64,000 nt of DNA from Echinococcus granulosus (lineage: Eukaryota; Platyhelminthes; Cestoda; Cyclophyllidea; Taeniidae). Under the pieces are notes generated by a model that did not search any database, was not told where the DNA came from, and was given only the letters and a program-made list of their open reading frames with translations. The translations under genes and the position numbers were made by a program. Every line of letters starts with the position of its first letter. Within the stretch, counting starts at the first letter, position 1. This document shows, piece after piece, positions 25,374 to 37,600 of this stretch. The stretch lies in NCBI RefSeq assembly GCF_000524195.1, contig NW_020170396.1:626127-690126 (forward strand), given 5' to 3'.

Positions 25374-25473
25374 NNNNNNNNNNNNNNNNNNNNNNNNNNN
25401 NNNNNNNNNNNNNNNNNNNNNNNNNNNNNNNNNNNNNNNNNNNNNNNNNNNNNNNNNNNNNNNNNNNNNNNNN
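25374..25473. other. Assembly gap (100 N)
   Basis: Exactly 100 N bases form a standard scaffold gap of unknown true size. It falls within the degraded Ty3/gypsy element. A single ambiguous base also occurs at 25300. Confidence 0.99.
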
Positions 25474-26154
25474 GCCTTTCACTCAAATAAATGAATGGAG
25501 GCCATTTTGGAAGAAAAAGGATGGTGGAAAGGAAGGTTTACCTGATTTGGGGGTGTGGCTTGAAGGAGCACGATGTGATGTTGCCGAATTTGCCTATCTG
25601 TTGGGCATCTGGTAAAGTGAGGACGTACGGAGTTCCTGGCACTTTGTGGTTGCGAGCTTGGCCAGTTGGTTGAGGTAGTTGGTCTTTATGCCGCATACCT
25701 TCTCACCCATAATGGAAGGTTGGACGGCGTGTTTGAATTGAATGGTTATCCAGATAGCGACCCTATTTATTGAGTCTTGGAAGGCACGTTTTGCTAGATG
25801 TTAAAGATTTCTAGCGTACTCCTCGTCATCCTCACCGGATTTTTGGTAGCGAAGGAAGAAGTCTCTGGCAAAGGTCTGCTCTTCCTAATCAAAGACGAGT
25901 TGAGTCAAGGTGTCGAAATATTGTTCGATGTCAGTATCGTGGGTGGTGTCGGTGTCACTTGTAGCCCAAAACAAATCTTGGAGGAGAGCATGGAGAATTT
26001 GGAGTATTCTTTGGTGTTGAGGATAGAGAGGTTGAATTTTGCGGCTTTGAGCCACTCTTCAAAGCTCATATCGTCTTTGAAAAGGGAAGAAGTTCGCCAG
26101 TGTTGCCATTAGTGTAGCGCGTTCCCTGCATTTCTCCTTCCATCTGGCCTTCAC

Positions 26155-26365
26155 CGTCCTTGAATTAATAGGTCGATTTGATTAGGACATATTCATTAGT
26201 TGGAGTTAACGAGAATCAGCACAGATTTGGGGCAATGGGAATGCTGAGCTCTCATCGGCTCTGAGGGATTCTGGCCACTCCTCCATCACGAAGGTTTGCG
26301 TCAATTGTCCGCTTCTCGGTACGTTTCAAACAACATAATTGTCGCACTGCGGCCCCACTCCGCTG
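26155..26365 (-). repeat. Putative 5' LTR of the Ty3/gypsy element
   Basis: This is the partner of the block at 22530-22740, with the same ordered short matches around AACGAGAATCAG and TAATTGTCGCA. It lies upstream of the gag-like remnant in the element's orientation, as a 5' LTR should. Confidence 0.5.
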
Positions 26366-27030
26366 TGCAACCTTCGAGGCTTGATAGTGGTCTCCTAGCT
26401 CTTCTAAGCGTTAGTGATGTATGTTCCCCAGTAACATTTTGGTTCATTACGGTCTCAGGCGAGACTCGGAGCGCTACATCGGACCCTTCCCACGATTATG
26501 GAAACTGTAAAGTTGTTCCGACAAGTGGGGAAGTCCCCGTAGCAGGTTAGTCCCGAAAAAACACCGAGTGATAAGTGGCGGGATATGACGGCGCACTACT
26601 TACACATCCGAAACTACTGCCTCTCAGACTAATTTAACACGGCTCCCACTCAACCCAACCCAGGCCTGTGGAGCCACATACGTTCCAAGTGATTTTTAAA
26701 TCCCATGCGTTGCCAGGACGATGTATCACTTTTCCCCACCATGAAAGACCCCCAAGCGTTTACCTGACATCAGAGGCGAATCTACTGCAAGTACTTTCAT
26801 TTCAGTAGTCAGGGTTCGAGTTGATGTAGTGAGCTATTTGCAACTGGCGTCTCATCTTTGAGAAGGGGAGTGGGACCCCGCAAAAAAACACCTTTATCTG
26901 CCACACGCGCACGCAGATACACATTATCAACATCGGTGAGATGCGAACAACACATAGAAAGCATGGGGAGTGCAGGGGAATAGGTGAGGCAGAGGGCCTG
27001 TCCATTTGTACAAAACAACGGCGATGATGG
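26366..27030. other. 3' flank of the SR-rich gene
   Basis: The stretch lies between the Ty3/gypsy LTR and the stop codon of the SR-rich gene and presumably holds its 3'UTR. No second gene or clear poly(A) hexamer on the minus strand was recognised. Confidence 0.4.
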
Positions 27031-30000
27031 CTAGTTGGATTCACGGCGGTTGAGACGTGAATTCGTGGTGGAGGGAGAGAAGTGACGCGAGGCTTCAGCG
27101 TCCCCGTCGTTTTTATCCCCCTCCAATTCCAAAAACTTGTCGTGACACCATCGCGCCTCCTCCACCTCCTCACGACCTCCATAACGCATTGATCGGTAGC
27201 CCCAGCGCCGTCCGCCCTCCACCGGCCGGTCACCTCTTTCCTCATCCGAGCGTCGTGTCCAACGGCGATTGGCTCCTCGGTAGCCTAAAGGAATAAAAAG
27301 AGACGAGTAGTTGTATTTCAAAGCGCCTGTTAATTTTTAAACAACAAAACCGAAATTAACACTTCTGACAAGGGTTGGACGACTTGAGAAGAGTGAAGGT
27401 TTCGGGATTGAAGCGCAGACAAAAGGGAATGGATTGTTGGGTGAGCAGAAGTGCAAAGGAGCTGAGCTAGGGCATGCACTAGTTATCTTTCGTAGCAAGA
27501 AATACAGGACGAAAGAAGGCAGAAACTTCATAAACCCTTGTATGAAGAAGTGATACGACTTTAGTTGCTAAACCGGTAGTAATTCACAATGTAAATATAT
27601 TTATGATCTCAGAACACATAGATGGGAAGGGAGGAAAACCAAGGCACTATAAACAAATTTTCAGGTTCCACAAGCGTTGCGAACTAACAAGTGGGGATAC
27701 ACCCGCCACATGCAAAGAAGAATTACGGAAACGCTGAATGATTTCATTGTTCATTCAATCTTCGACTGCAGCAGGATTAGGACTGCAGTGAGTAAAGCTG
27801 AAAAGGGTTGGGCTATCAGGAAAAGAGGAAGCAGGAGCGTCTGAGTGAGGTCACAGACAAACAGTGTGGGAACTGCGAGTACCTTTGTAATTACACCTCA
27901 AAGCAAGATGAGACACTTCCGCCCCTCCTCTCATTCGGCTACCTGCTACCATCGTAATTGTGGCACGGGCAAGATAGCAGTAAATGACGTCGAAAGTTTT
28001 GAAGCGAAATACTATAGACTCTCGAATTTTTGTAACAAATTTTAATTGCAATACGTCGATCAGCCCCATTTTCGGCGGAGTGACAGCCATTGAGTTGCTA
28101 AATTAATAAAGGGTTAGACAATGAGGATCCTCAGCGAACGGAAACACCAAAAGAACCAGAGGAAAACCTTATGAACTTAACTTGATTGAGGCAGAAGTGC
28201 AAATGAACGAAACGAAGATGGATAATTTTTGGCTGACAATAATGAATAGTGGTAGTCAGTAGGAAAATTAACTAAGATTATAAAAAAACTAAAAGGAAGG
28301 AAAGAGACTGGGATACCATCAACGAAAGTGCACGTTTCCCCAGTCACTGCAGACTGACAAGATAGGGATCGGAGTTTGCACACACTAGGAAGCCTTAAGA
28401 AAATCTTCTAGGACACTAGCATTGTGATACAGAACGACTCATATTTGAAAAATTGGTTCTAAGCATGCAGCAGCTGGATCATTTACGGCTTCAAAGGTCA
28501 AAGTAAAGAACCGTTGAAGTGAAAACCCACACAACACAGAAATGTCCAGAAAAACAAAGCATGAATATGACACAACTTATGGAGTAGAAGGATCAGAAAG
28601 GAGAAACAGACCTTCGGTCTGGCGATATTCGTAATCTAACCGCCTTTGACGCCAGGTGTCGCGAGGGTAGGGTTCGTTGAAGTCCCTCCTGCGCCAGCCA
28701 TATGGACGTCCATCGCGGTCATCGTGCTGAAGAAAAGACAAATTCGTGTGTTCCCAGCACCCCTACTGCACTGGCTGCTTCCATTACCCGGACACTCAAG
28801 ATAGTAAGAGAAGGGGCCATTAAGCACACCTCATGGGAAAAAATACAGCTTTAAAACAACCCACCATTCTCAGTGAGATCCTGCCTACATAAGTAGCGCT
28901 CAGCACGCTTATCTCTAAATTTAGTTTGGCAATGAAGAGGATGATGAACAATTCCCCGTACGATTGTTTTCACAATTTACAATGAGAATTTTAGCCAAGA
29001 GGGCAAAGTGACAGCCGATCCACTAACTAGCGCATCACCTTCGAAACAGCAAACCGTTTGCCTCCCAAAGCAAGCGGCAAGGAGACAATTCATAGCGTGA
29101 AATAGCTGCTCGGTTATCTGGATGAGTATCCCATACTTGAACGATTGCGCTTTCGGTTCGAATAGGACCTACTGTAGGGAATGCTGGTAGGTGATTAAGA
29201 TTACAAGCCTACGCAACTGGAAGAGAGTTGATACTAATAGACGGTTTTGCAAACAAAGGTGGCAAATTGGACTAATACTAGAACCATTTGATTCCTATTC
29301 TCCCATAAAAACCAACCAATTTTGCTTTACTGAATATATAATAATTCCTATGATACAGAAGATAATAGGCGTCATACTTGGAAGGCTAATGAAGTCAGTT
29401 AATAAGGAATTTACCATTAGCGATTACTGCAGACATTTGCAATGAGTTCCATGCACAAAAACACGATACAATGGAGGGAGAGAGAGGGAGATAATCGGGA
29501 TAAATATAGCGTCAAATACAAATAGGAGTTTTTAATCTGATCTATATGTCAAAAACTAAAATAGAAGCTTTTACCACCAGCATAGACTGATTTCTACAGA
29601 TCACAAGACTTGCTAGACAAAGGTGGAACGAGTAACTGTGCAAAATTTACTAATTATGCTTCCAAAGTTCATCGAGTATTTGCATAGAGATCCCTAGGTG
29701 ATTCAGAGAGCAAAAGCAATCTCAAAATTTACCACAAAGCAAGTTAAATGCAAAACTTTACTTCGGTCATTACTCCAGTATTTAGCTAAAACTGATGCTC
29801 GAGTAGTTCCACTAGTAGCAAAAAATAGAGGACAAATAACTGTCGAGCTGAGCAAAAAACAGTATCAAATAGCAAGGCGTACCATAAAATAGGCAGATCC
29901 TTTTGGAACATCGAGGGGGCTTGAGAGGCCTCAGAAAAGGAGAAACAAGGTACAAGGCCACACACAAGAAAAGGGTTCAAAATGAGGCTAAATTACACAA

Positions 30001-32952
30001 GCACTCACCCAAATGACTAAATGCATTACCCCGTCTCAGACGATCAGACCTATCTAAATTGTTGGTATTATTGTTAATGTTGTTGTTTATCTCTCCATAG
30101 GCGCTGTTTGGCGGCTGAGAGCTGAAACAACAGCAGAGAACAATGCAATGTTCGTCCCTCGAGTACTAGCCTACTCTAGGGTCAAAAAACCCACCCCATA
30201 CGATTAGCCGCGATAGCAGCCAACGAAGCAGCCGCTCGTTCAGTGATCTTTTCCAGGTCTTCTGGCTTATTAAAAGTGGGTATCTGAAAAGCCGACAAAA
30301 AACACCACATTTAATAAGGCAAAAATCACCGATCCAAAATGCATCCCAAAATCAGGTTTATTGAACCAAAGTGATCAGAAAACGAATTCTAGACAATGAA
30401 TTTTCCTTTAAAAAAAACAGATCCCACCTCTTCACGATCAAAGACAGGTTTAGTTCCCGCATTTGGGGGGTGAGGAAAGACAAAATTCACCCCTAAATCC
30501 ACGTTAAACGATATTTCCGCAGTCGGATCAGCAACTTCTGCAATTAAGAAAAAATACACCCATCAAAAGAAGGCTTCATTAAGGAGGTGAAAGCGGTACA
30601 AATAAACACGAACCCGGTGGAAGGTTGCGTTCAATCACAACAGATAACTCCTTCGCTTCACGCATGAGTGTGGGAAGGGGTAATTTGAGGCGGTTGGTGA
30701 GAAGAAGGTAAGCTAGGCCCCCTGGCACACCATACTCACGCCGGCGCTGACGTAATGTAGCCTCCACCAGACCCTCAAAGCGCTCGTTCAGCGGTGGTAT
30801 CCGGCCGGCTAGCGGGCTGCCTCCACCCGGTCCCATCGTTGTCATTGCTGTAGGCGGTGGTAGCAGTCGAGCAGGACGCTGGAGAAGTGGCGCTGGACCG
30901 CCTCCATCCCTTAGGGGACTGTGACTGTCGCGGCGCGGGAAGATTGAGATGTAGGGAGCGCCGCGACCCCCTCGGTGGGATCTATAGGGCGAGAATCGTC
31001 GCAGACGTCCGTACTGCCTACGGCGCGGTGGCCGATAGGATGGGGTTCTACTGCACTCCGATAAAGGGACACAAGTAATTTGAAAGCAGGTGTACCGAAT
31101 CTTTAAATGCAGTAAGATGATACAAACCTCGATCTACGACGGTGACGAAAACGATTTGATCTTGAGCGACTCCTGGTCCGACTTTGGTTGCGTGAACTGA
31201 AATGAATAAGAATGTAGCAACGAACACAGCAAGGTAACCAAGAATAAAAAGAACGGAGACGCAGTGAACGAACCGAGAACGGCGATGACGGTTGCGGCGG
31301 TAGTAGCGATCGGAGGAAGGGGAAGAGGAGCGAGACATGTCGCGTCTGAGCGACCTCATGGACCTAGAAGACCTAGATGAGGTGGATCTACGGCGTACTC
31401 GACCGGGAGCTGGAACAACACCTTTTGAAGCCTCAGAAACACCCGGTTGAGAGGGCGCAGTCTGAGTTGGAACCAAGGGCATGGAAGCCGCTGGAACTCC
31501 CGAAGAAATCTCCACCGTGCCTGAGGCTAGAACTTCATCCATCTTGTTAACAAAATCAAGGAAAGATAACACTTCAGGCATTTTCAGTTTCACAGCCAAC
31601 TCATTAAGCTATCAGTTAAGGCAAAAAACAGTGCAAAAGCATAAAGAATGAATTCATTGCCTGTAAGCAGCGATATATCAGACGAACACACGGGCGAACA
31701 AGAAGCGCAAAATGATAAACCCAGATTTTTATTAAACAAAATAACCAAAATGAGGCAACTTTGAAATAAGCAAATGATAAATTTGGTGAAACAATCTTTA
31801 AAGAGGGGGAAGGAGGAGCTTTAGGAATGTGTACAGGTGAAAAAGAATGCCTGTGTCTGATAACAAGGACACACAAAAACTGTTTAATAGGATTAGTGAC
31901 AGTGGTTCCGGCAGGAATTTTGAGAACATCCGTAAGCACAAACTCGGGAAGAGTTTGAAGCTTCGTCACGATAGGCAGCGCTGACGTGGGAATCCGTACA
32001 GATTGATGAACGATAAGAGTGCCTTCCACTGCCGTGGTCTGATGACAATGCCACGGAGCATTTAACCTTTGGGTTGAAACTAAAATCACTGGAAGCAACA
32101 ACTTCCGAAACAGGAGTTTTGTTCTTATTAGCAGCTACGGAGGCATTTGCTGCTGTATCAACATTACAGGCAGTGATGGATGCATTTTCAACTGCACGAT
32201 CACGTTCAGAAGCCAAACATGCCACCTCAGAAGGATTTACGGAGTTCCCCTCATCCACCAGTGCTGTTTTAAAATGACATTTAGCTGCGCACGCACTTTT
32301 AGGAGCACACAAAGAGTAATCTTCAGCTGCGAGTGTATTTCTTAAAGCGCATTTCTTTTTACCACTTTTCCTGTCCTTAAAGTAGACAAGCAAATGCAAA
32401 ACGTTTAATATACAAAAGCAAAGTAAGCGTAAATGAATGAAAATTACAAAAATAGTGAATTTTTGGATGTAAAAAACATACATACGTTTTTATAATTCCG
32501 AAGCCAACTATTCCCAGCTGATATATACAAATTCTGCTGCGACGGAGACATGGAACTATTGTACAAACTAGTAACTAATGCAGTACCTGCTTGTATACTT
32601 TCTAGAAACGTGTAAAAATATCTAATTACTTACCATCGCGCTTCACAGAGCAATTGGGATCTTTATTACAGGGAGGAGAATCAGATGCGGAGGGAGGCAC
32701 GGGACTCAGCGGACAGGTAGGGACACCTTGCACTCGGGCATGTCCACCACAAAGGATGCGTTCTGGTGATGAAGACGAATCAGTATCGTCAGGCCAATCA
32801 AAAGGTTGATGAGACAATTGAGTTAAGCGTTTATGGAGGCGAAAAGACAAGTTTTCTTGGTATAGATGCTGGGCACATTCAAATGGTTTATAAGAATGTC
32901 CATAAACCGACCTCCTCCTCATGGGATCAAGAGAGTAGGTGAACACCCGAAG
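27031..32952 (-). CDS. SR-rich nuclear protein with C-terminal WxHDKF motif (THRAP3/BCLAF1/CASC3-like), 5' end unresolved
   Basis: Joined exons: 32952-32634, 32586-32486, 32375-32067, 31608-31274, 31196-31128, 31050-30614, 30537-30428, 30283-30195, 30121-30009, 29171-29137 (35-nt, tentative), 28726-28612 and 27284-27031. The sum is 2286 nt in one frame (761 codons plus stop). The entry at 32952 is an acceptor in phase 0, so an upstream first exon is missing, unless translation starts at the internal ATG of DPMRRRS. Visible parts: a Ser/Pro-rich N-terminus; an Arg/Ser domain (RRRSTSSRSSRSMRS and RTRSRSRS); a conserved-looking folded block (FEGLVEATLRQRRREYGVPG ... LTNRLKLPLPTLMREA); a helix with EDLEKITERAA; an Arg/Tyr/Trp-rich segment; and the C-terminal EEARWCHDKFLELE. 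WxHDKF is seen in the eIF4A3-binding Btz region of CASC3 and at the C-terminus of THRAP3. Function in mRNA processing is inference; I do not recognise the exact orthologue. Confidence 0.7.
27285..30008 (-). other. Long introns of the SR-rich gene
   Basis: Introns 27285-28611, 28727-29136 and 29172-30008 separate the last exons of the SR-rich gene. Apart from the tentative 35-nt exon at 29137-29171, I see only short open frames without family character. No RNA gene was recognised. Confidence 0.45.
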
Positions 32953-33559
32953 CTAAAATAGAACAAACCCTGTAGAGACTGACCTATCAAAGAGGTCCAA
33001 ATATGACCACCAATCACCGCCAGATTTATCATTTTAAAAAGTTTGACAAAAAGTGCTTTGGAAACATTTCTAAAATTTGCAAGATTGCTTAACGCCAAAA
33101 AATGTCAGTTAAAACGGGATTATCGAAGCCTTAAATGTTTGCTTTGATAGTTTGTCACATGTAGGTAGTTGTCTTGACATCAGTATTGTGGGATAAAAAA
33201 TATTAGTCCGTGTAAGAAAAAGCCAAAATTTGAATTTTTCCATATTTGTTAAAACGGCAAGTTTTTGCAAGACTTTGTTGCACATTTACAGGCCAACAAT
33301 GCTATGTGCTTCCACGCACGTCAATAATGGATACGGTTGTGGGGACAGACTCACAGGTGTCACCCCCGCTGTTCCTAATGCTCCTAGAGCAACCCGGTTG
33401 ATTTAATTTCAACATATTTATTAGGAAGAAATGGATCTAGATAACAATTATAAAGTTTAGGGAGGGGAGGAACCGAAATCGCACTCGGGCTTGGGAGACG
33501 CCGACTGTGACCAGATTCGAATTGTAACTTTGCCTCTCCTTCCTGAAAGGTTGCTTCAG
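32953..33559. other. 5' flank of the SR-rich gene
   Basis: The missing first exon and promoter of the SR-rich gene should lie here or further right, on the minus strand. No convincing ATG-containing exon with a phase-0 donor could be picked out. The stretch is AT-rich. Confidence 0.35.
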
Positions 33560-34270
33560 TTCTCTTCAATCGGTGGCTTTGCCAGCATGGATTGCCCGAG
33601 CCCGCTCATAGATATCAAGGTCCTAAATTCCAGAGCCGACTTTTCACTGAGCTATGTAAGATATGCCAGATCTCGAAGACACGCACAACACCCTCACACC
33701 CGTAAGGCAAGGGCTAGGTGGAAAGAGTGAATCACACCCTGATCGGACTACTGAAGGCTTTCACCAAAGACGCACAACCAGATGACTAGGATTTGAGTCT
33801 AGGTCGCGTTCTTCCCGCATACAGAGCCACGGTCCATAGGTTAACGGGTGTTTCTCTGTTTAGGATGCTCACAGGCCTAGAAATGAGAGTGCCTTCCACA
33901 TCTTCCTGCCAAACGCCGACGGATCAGCCAACAATGTTCCGGAGTATATACTGAGCCTGAAAGAAGGTATAAAAAGAACTTCTAGCATTGCACGCAAACA
34001 TTTACGGGTGTCTTATACCAGGCAGAAAAAATATTATGACCGACATAGCATTGCCATCCCACCGCTGCCAGCAGTGTAGCGTCTCGAGACTCTCTGAAGA
34101 CGAAAGAAGGCAAAATACTCGGGCAGAATATATATTTAGCACGGAGAAGGTGTCTGGGCTATTGGCATGGTCCAAAAGGCCAGCCCACCCAGCGAGGTAC
34201 AAGGGGGCTAATTCACAGTCCAAGAGTGGCGCCTCACCAAAACCGAGGGATAAGCCACTATCGTATTACA
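33560..34270 (+). mobile_element. Ty3/gypsy integrase 3' remnant with downstream LTR
   Basis: Plus-strand reading shows an integrase C-terminal region broken across frames. Around 33697 the expected Gly-Lys-Gly then Val-Glu-Arg-Val-Asn-His-Thr-Leu stretch is interrupted by TAG. Around 33860 a MLTGLEMRV stretch matches the usual MLxGRxMRxP block. Around 33930-34060 another frame has NNVPEYILSLKEGIK and KKYYDRH. These resemble the integrase end of the other element in this window (22682-23008, minus), so the two are related. The frame runs into an LTR at 34075. Only the 3' end of the element survives. Confidence 0.75.
34075..34270 (+). repeat. LTR (196 bp), 3' LTR of the integrase remnant
   Basis: It begins TGTAGCG and ends TATTACA, the TG...CA ends of an LTR. 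It is highly similar along its whole length to 48077-48282, including ACTCGGGCAGAATATAT, AGCACGGAGAAGGTGTCTG and CCAGCCCACCCAGCGAGGTA. It directly follows integrase coding sequence. Confidence 0.8.
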
Positions 34271-34670
34271 TTAGTATCACATAGTTGTGATCACTTTTAT
34301 TCTCGAGGACCATAAATTATGAAGTTTGAAATTGCGGCACACTTTTCCAAATGTTTAAAAAAACTAAGTGCAACTTATTGAGTGTGATTAAATAGTTAGC
34401 AAACTTTAATAATCATGAACCAGTACCTTATTTTGTCATTTATTTATTTTTAACTGTGCAGGATAATTACATTTCAACCCACCTATCCTTAGAGATATTC
34501 TAGTGATTTTTGTTTGCTAGAGGAAACAGGTTCGGACCCTATGTTCTTATACAAATTAAAGATAACCTTTTATTAGCTGACATCTTAAGAATGTCAGTTA
34601 CTCTTAAGTTCATTGGCCAACAGAACTAGTGTTAACCCTATTAATCATTAAAAGCGTTCATGCCACAATC
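34271..34670. other. DDX10 upstream region
   Basis: AT-rich DNA between the LTR and the DDX10 start codon. It presumably holds the promoter and 5'UTR. No specific element can be assigned. Confidence 0.4.
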
Positions 34671-37600
34671 ATGCAGCCTGTGGATGGCACTAATAAGCGC
34701 AGCCGACCTCATTTAAAGATTTGGCAGAAAATTAAGAACTCAAGTATTGTGAACGAGCAGATTTCTGACCTTTTGTCTCGTCGTTCGAACCTTACTGATG
34801 TACGTGAGCGTGAACTCTCAATCTTCCCAAGCTTTTTCTTTAACACGAAGTTGGCGTCTTTAGTAGTAGTGTTACTACCCGTACTGGAAGTTAAGAGCAT
34901 TTCTGGATTTGAGCCCGCGCATTTCGTCTTGATTACATAAAGAATTTGTCTAATCTTTGAATAAGTTTTTCCTATAATCGACGGTAGTGAAAGATTTTAA
35001 CTTTTTTGCTCCGTGTTCCGCCTTTATATCTTGGTAAGTATATCTTCTCTATGTGTTTTTGCATTTCATAAAAGATTCATGCTTCAGCTGTGCTCTTAAG
35101 TAGTTCCACCGAGTCCTATCTCCTTCCTACTTTCATTTTAATAATGGTATGTATTTTCATGTGATTTCGTTCTAGATCGATGACTCGGCAGTTGAGAAAT
35201 TCTCCCAGTTGCCACTGTCTAATCCAACCCTAAAAGGCCTCAAAGCTGCATCCTTTATCAAACCAACCGCAGTTCAGAGGAAGTCCCTTAAGCACTCACT
35301 TTCAGGCAGGGATGTCATTGTTGAGGCTAAGACCGGTAGTGGCAAGACTCTAGCATTTGTCATCCCCGTTTTGGAGTATATCTATACAGAAAAAATAACC
35401 GCTTTTGACGGTCCCGTTGCCGTCATTCTTACTCCCACGCGGGAACTGGCCAAGCAAATATTTGCCGTCTTTCACCGTGTCGGGAAATTTCACAGCTTTA
35501 CAATGCTTGACATTATGGGGGGAAAGACTCGGGTAGGTTTTTCATGTGGTCTCTTAATGTCTCTATCACAAGCGCCATCGGTAAATGATGGATGAGCTTG
35601 TTTCAGCATACACGAGCCTTGATAGGCTGGCAATAAGGGTTGTACGAGCGAGACATCATGACATCAGTGTGGTAGCCGTAATTGCTATATGTTATTATAG
35701 TTGTTATACGGTCCCTCCCTCCCATGGAGTTTGGTTTTTGGTGCTTGCAGACGGGAACAAAGGTTACACAGTACTTCTTTGTTAGAGGGAACTGATGCTT
35801 TATTTCAACGCTATAGACGTATTTGGTGCATTTTGGTGGCTGCATCTCGACTGGCCGCTGATTATTACTTAAGACTGGACTGTGTCGTTAAGTAAATGCA
35901 TTTTGTCTACCACTTGCTTTACGCAGGAGCTTTTGCCTAAAAGCAGCATGAAGAAAGATCTTGTGTTCTTATTAATATTGCAAGCACTCTAATGTTACGA
36001 TTTGTCCTAATTCGGTCGCTTTATGTTAATGGGTATTATGTGGGACTTAAGGTCGATTTGGCAGTCAGAAATCGACGAGGTTTTATTAGCCCCTCTAAAA
36101 CGAATTCCGTCATATCTAGCCATTCGTAATGTGATTTTTTCGCTATGTTTAGGCGTAGTGTTTATTGTTCCTTCGCCATGGGTTCGCTTGGAATTGTCAC
36201 CCATGAAAACCACCTTTGATGACGAAGTAATAGCCACTAGTCTAGTCGTGAATTCATTATTGAAATATACAAAAGGTTTGGGGGGCTCTTAACGTAGGTG
36301 AAAGGAAGAGGATGTGATGACGACTTGACATTCTGAACATTGAACTACACAAAAACAACGTTTTGTTGCGCAACCGTTTCTTTGTGATCCTAGAATGTAC
36401 ATGAATAAAAAGATTGGAATGAAATCACGCCGAACATCCTAATGAATTGCAATTGTATTTAATTTTTCCTCCCCCTAGACAGGCAAACGCGAGGAGTGGC
36501 AGAGAGCTGCAAAGGCAAATATTCTCATCGGTACACCGGGCAGGTTCTCACAGCATCAACAAGAGAACCCCACACTAGACATGTCCAATCTCCACTTTCT
36601 TGTCTTAGACGAGGTGGACCGTCTCCTTGATCCCACTTTTTGTCGCGAACTCTTTATCATAGCAGAAAACCTCACCACCAATCGACAGTGTCTTCTTTTT
36701 TCTGCCACCCTGTCTAAGTCAGTTACGCGTCTTCCTTCAGATCTCTTTTGCAGTCTTATTCGATTTATTGTTCTTTTCTGTTTTTAGAATTCATAACCAG
36801 CTCGCACCTTTAGGCCTGAAGTCGCCCGTAATGATTTCGACGGAGAGTAAAGGTGTCGGTGCGACTCCAGCTCACCTCATCCAGTTCTATTCTGTTGTGC
36901 CTTTGGGGAAGAAATTGGACTATCTGTGGATTTTCTTACAAAGTCACTGCAAAAAGAAGGTCATAGTCTTTTTTTCCACGCAAAAGCAAGTAGGTTTGAG
37001 GTTGTTTGTTTCCTAGTTCATTAAAATTTCAGCTTAACATGCCTTTTTGTTTCCTCTGTTAAAGGTTCGATTCGTGCATGACCTCTTCCTGAAAATGCGC
37101 CCATTCTTTGCCGTCTTGCAGCTGCGTGGAAATATGTTGCAGAGCAAGCGGTTTAAAATCTACGAAAAATTCTTTCAAACTCCTAGGGGCGCAGTTCTAC
37201 TCGCTACGAACGTTGCTGAACGCGGTCTGGGTGCGTTGCTTTCGTAGTTGTTACTTTGCAGCAATATTTAAATTTCTACCCAAGCTAATAATAAAATGGT
37301 ACGAGGCGGCTCTTGAAATTTACTAGGAACCTTAAGTAGGTTTTGCGGGTTCATTAATCATAATAATCCTCCCCGACCTGCTTCATCTGATGTTCTTTTC
37401 ACTTCAAAAAACGGTTCCAGAAACCTTTTACCATTCTTCGTAGTTGTGGATGTAGCAGGACTTTTGAAACACTTTACACACATTACATCTGCACGGCCAT
37501 CTCAGTACTTTTAAAATTACCCATCTATACCGGTTATACACGTCAAAGGGATGAATGTTTATTCCAAAAATCTCGTCTGCTCAGAATGCCCAGTCCATGA

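Larger units (their letters stand above)
22530..26365 (-). mobile_element. Degraded Ty3/gypsy LTR retrotransposon
   Basis: On the minus strand the parts appear in Ty3/gypsy order, right to left: a gag-like segment (about 26100-25740), an aspartic-protease-like segment (about 25274-25011), reverse transcriptase (about 24955-24289), the RNase H side (about 24159-23887) and an integrase C-terminal region (about 23600-22682). Fragments sit in different frames with internal stops, and a 100-N gap (25374-25473) interrupts the protease-gag side. Similar non-coding blocks at both ends look like diverged LTRs. The element is dead: no frame spans more than one domain. It lies between the L1-type gene and the SR-rich gene and belongs to neither. 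Confidence 0.85.
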
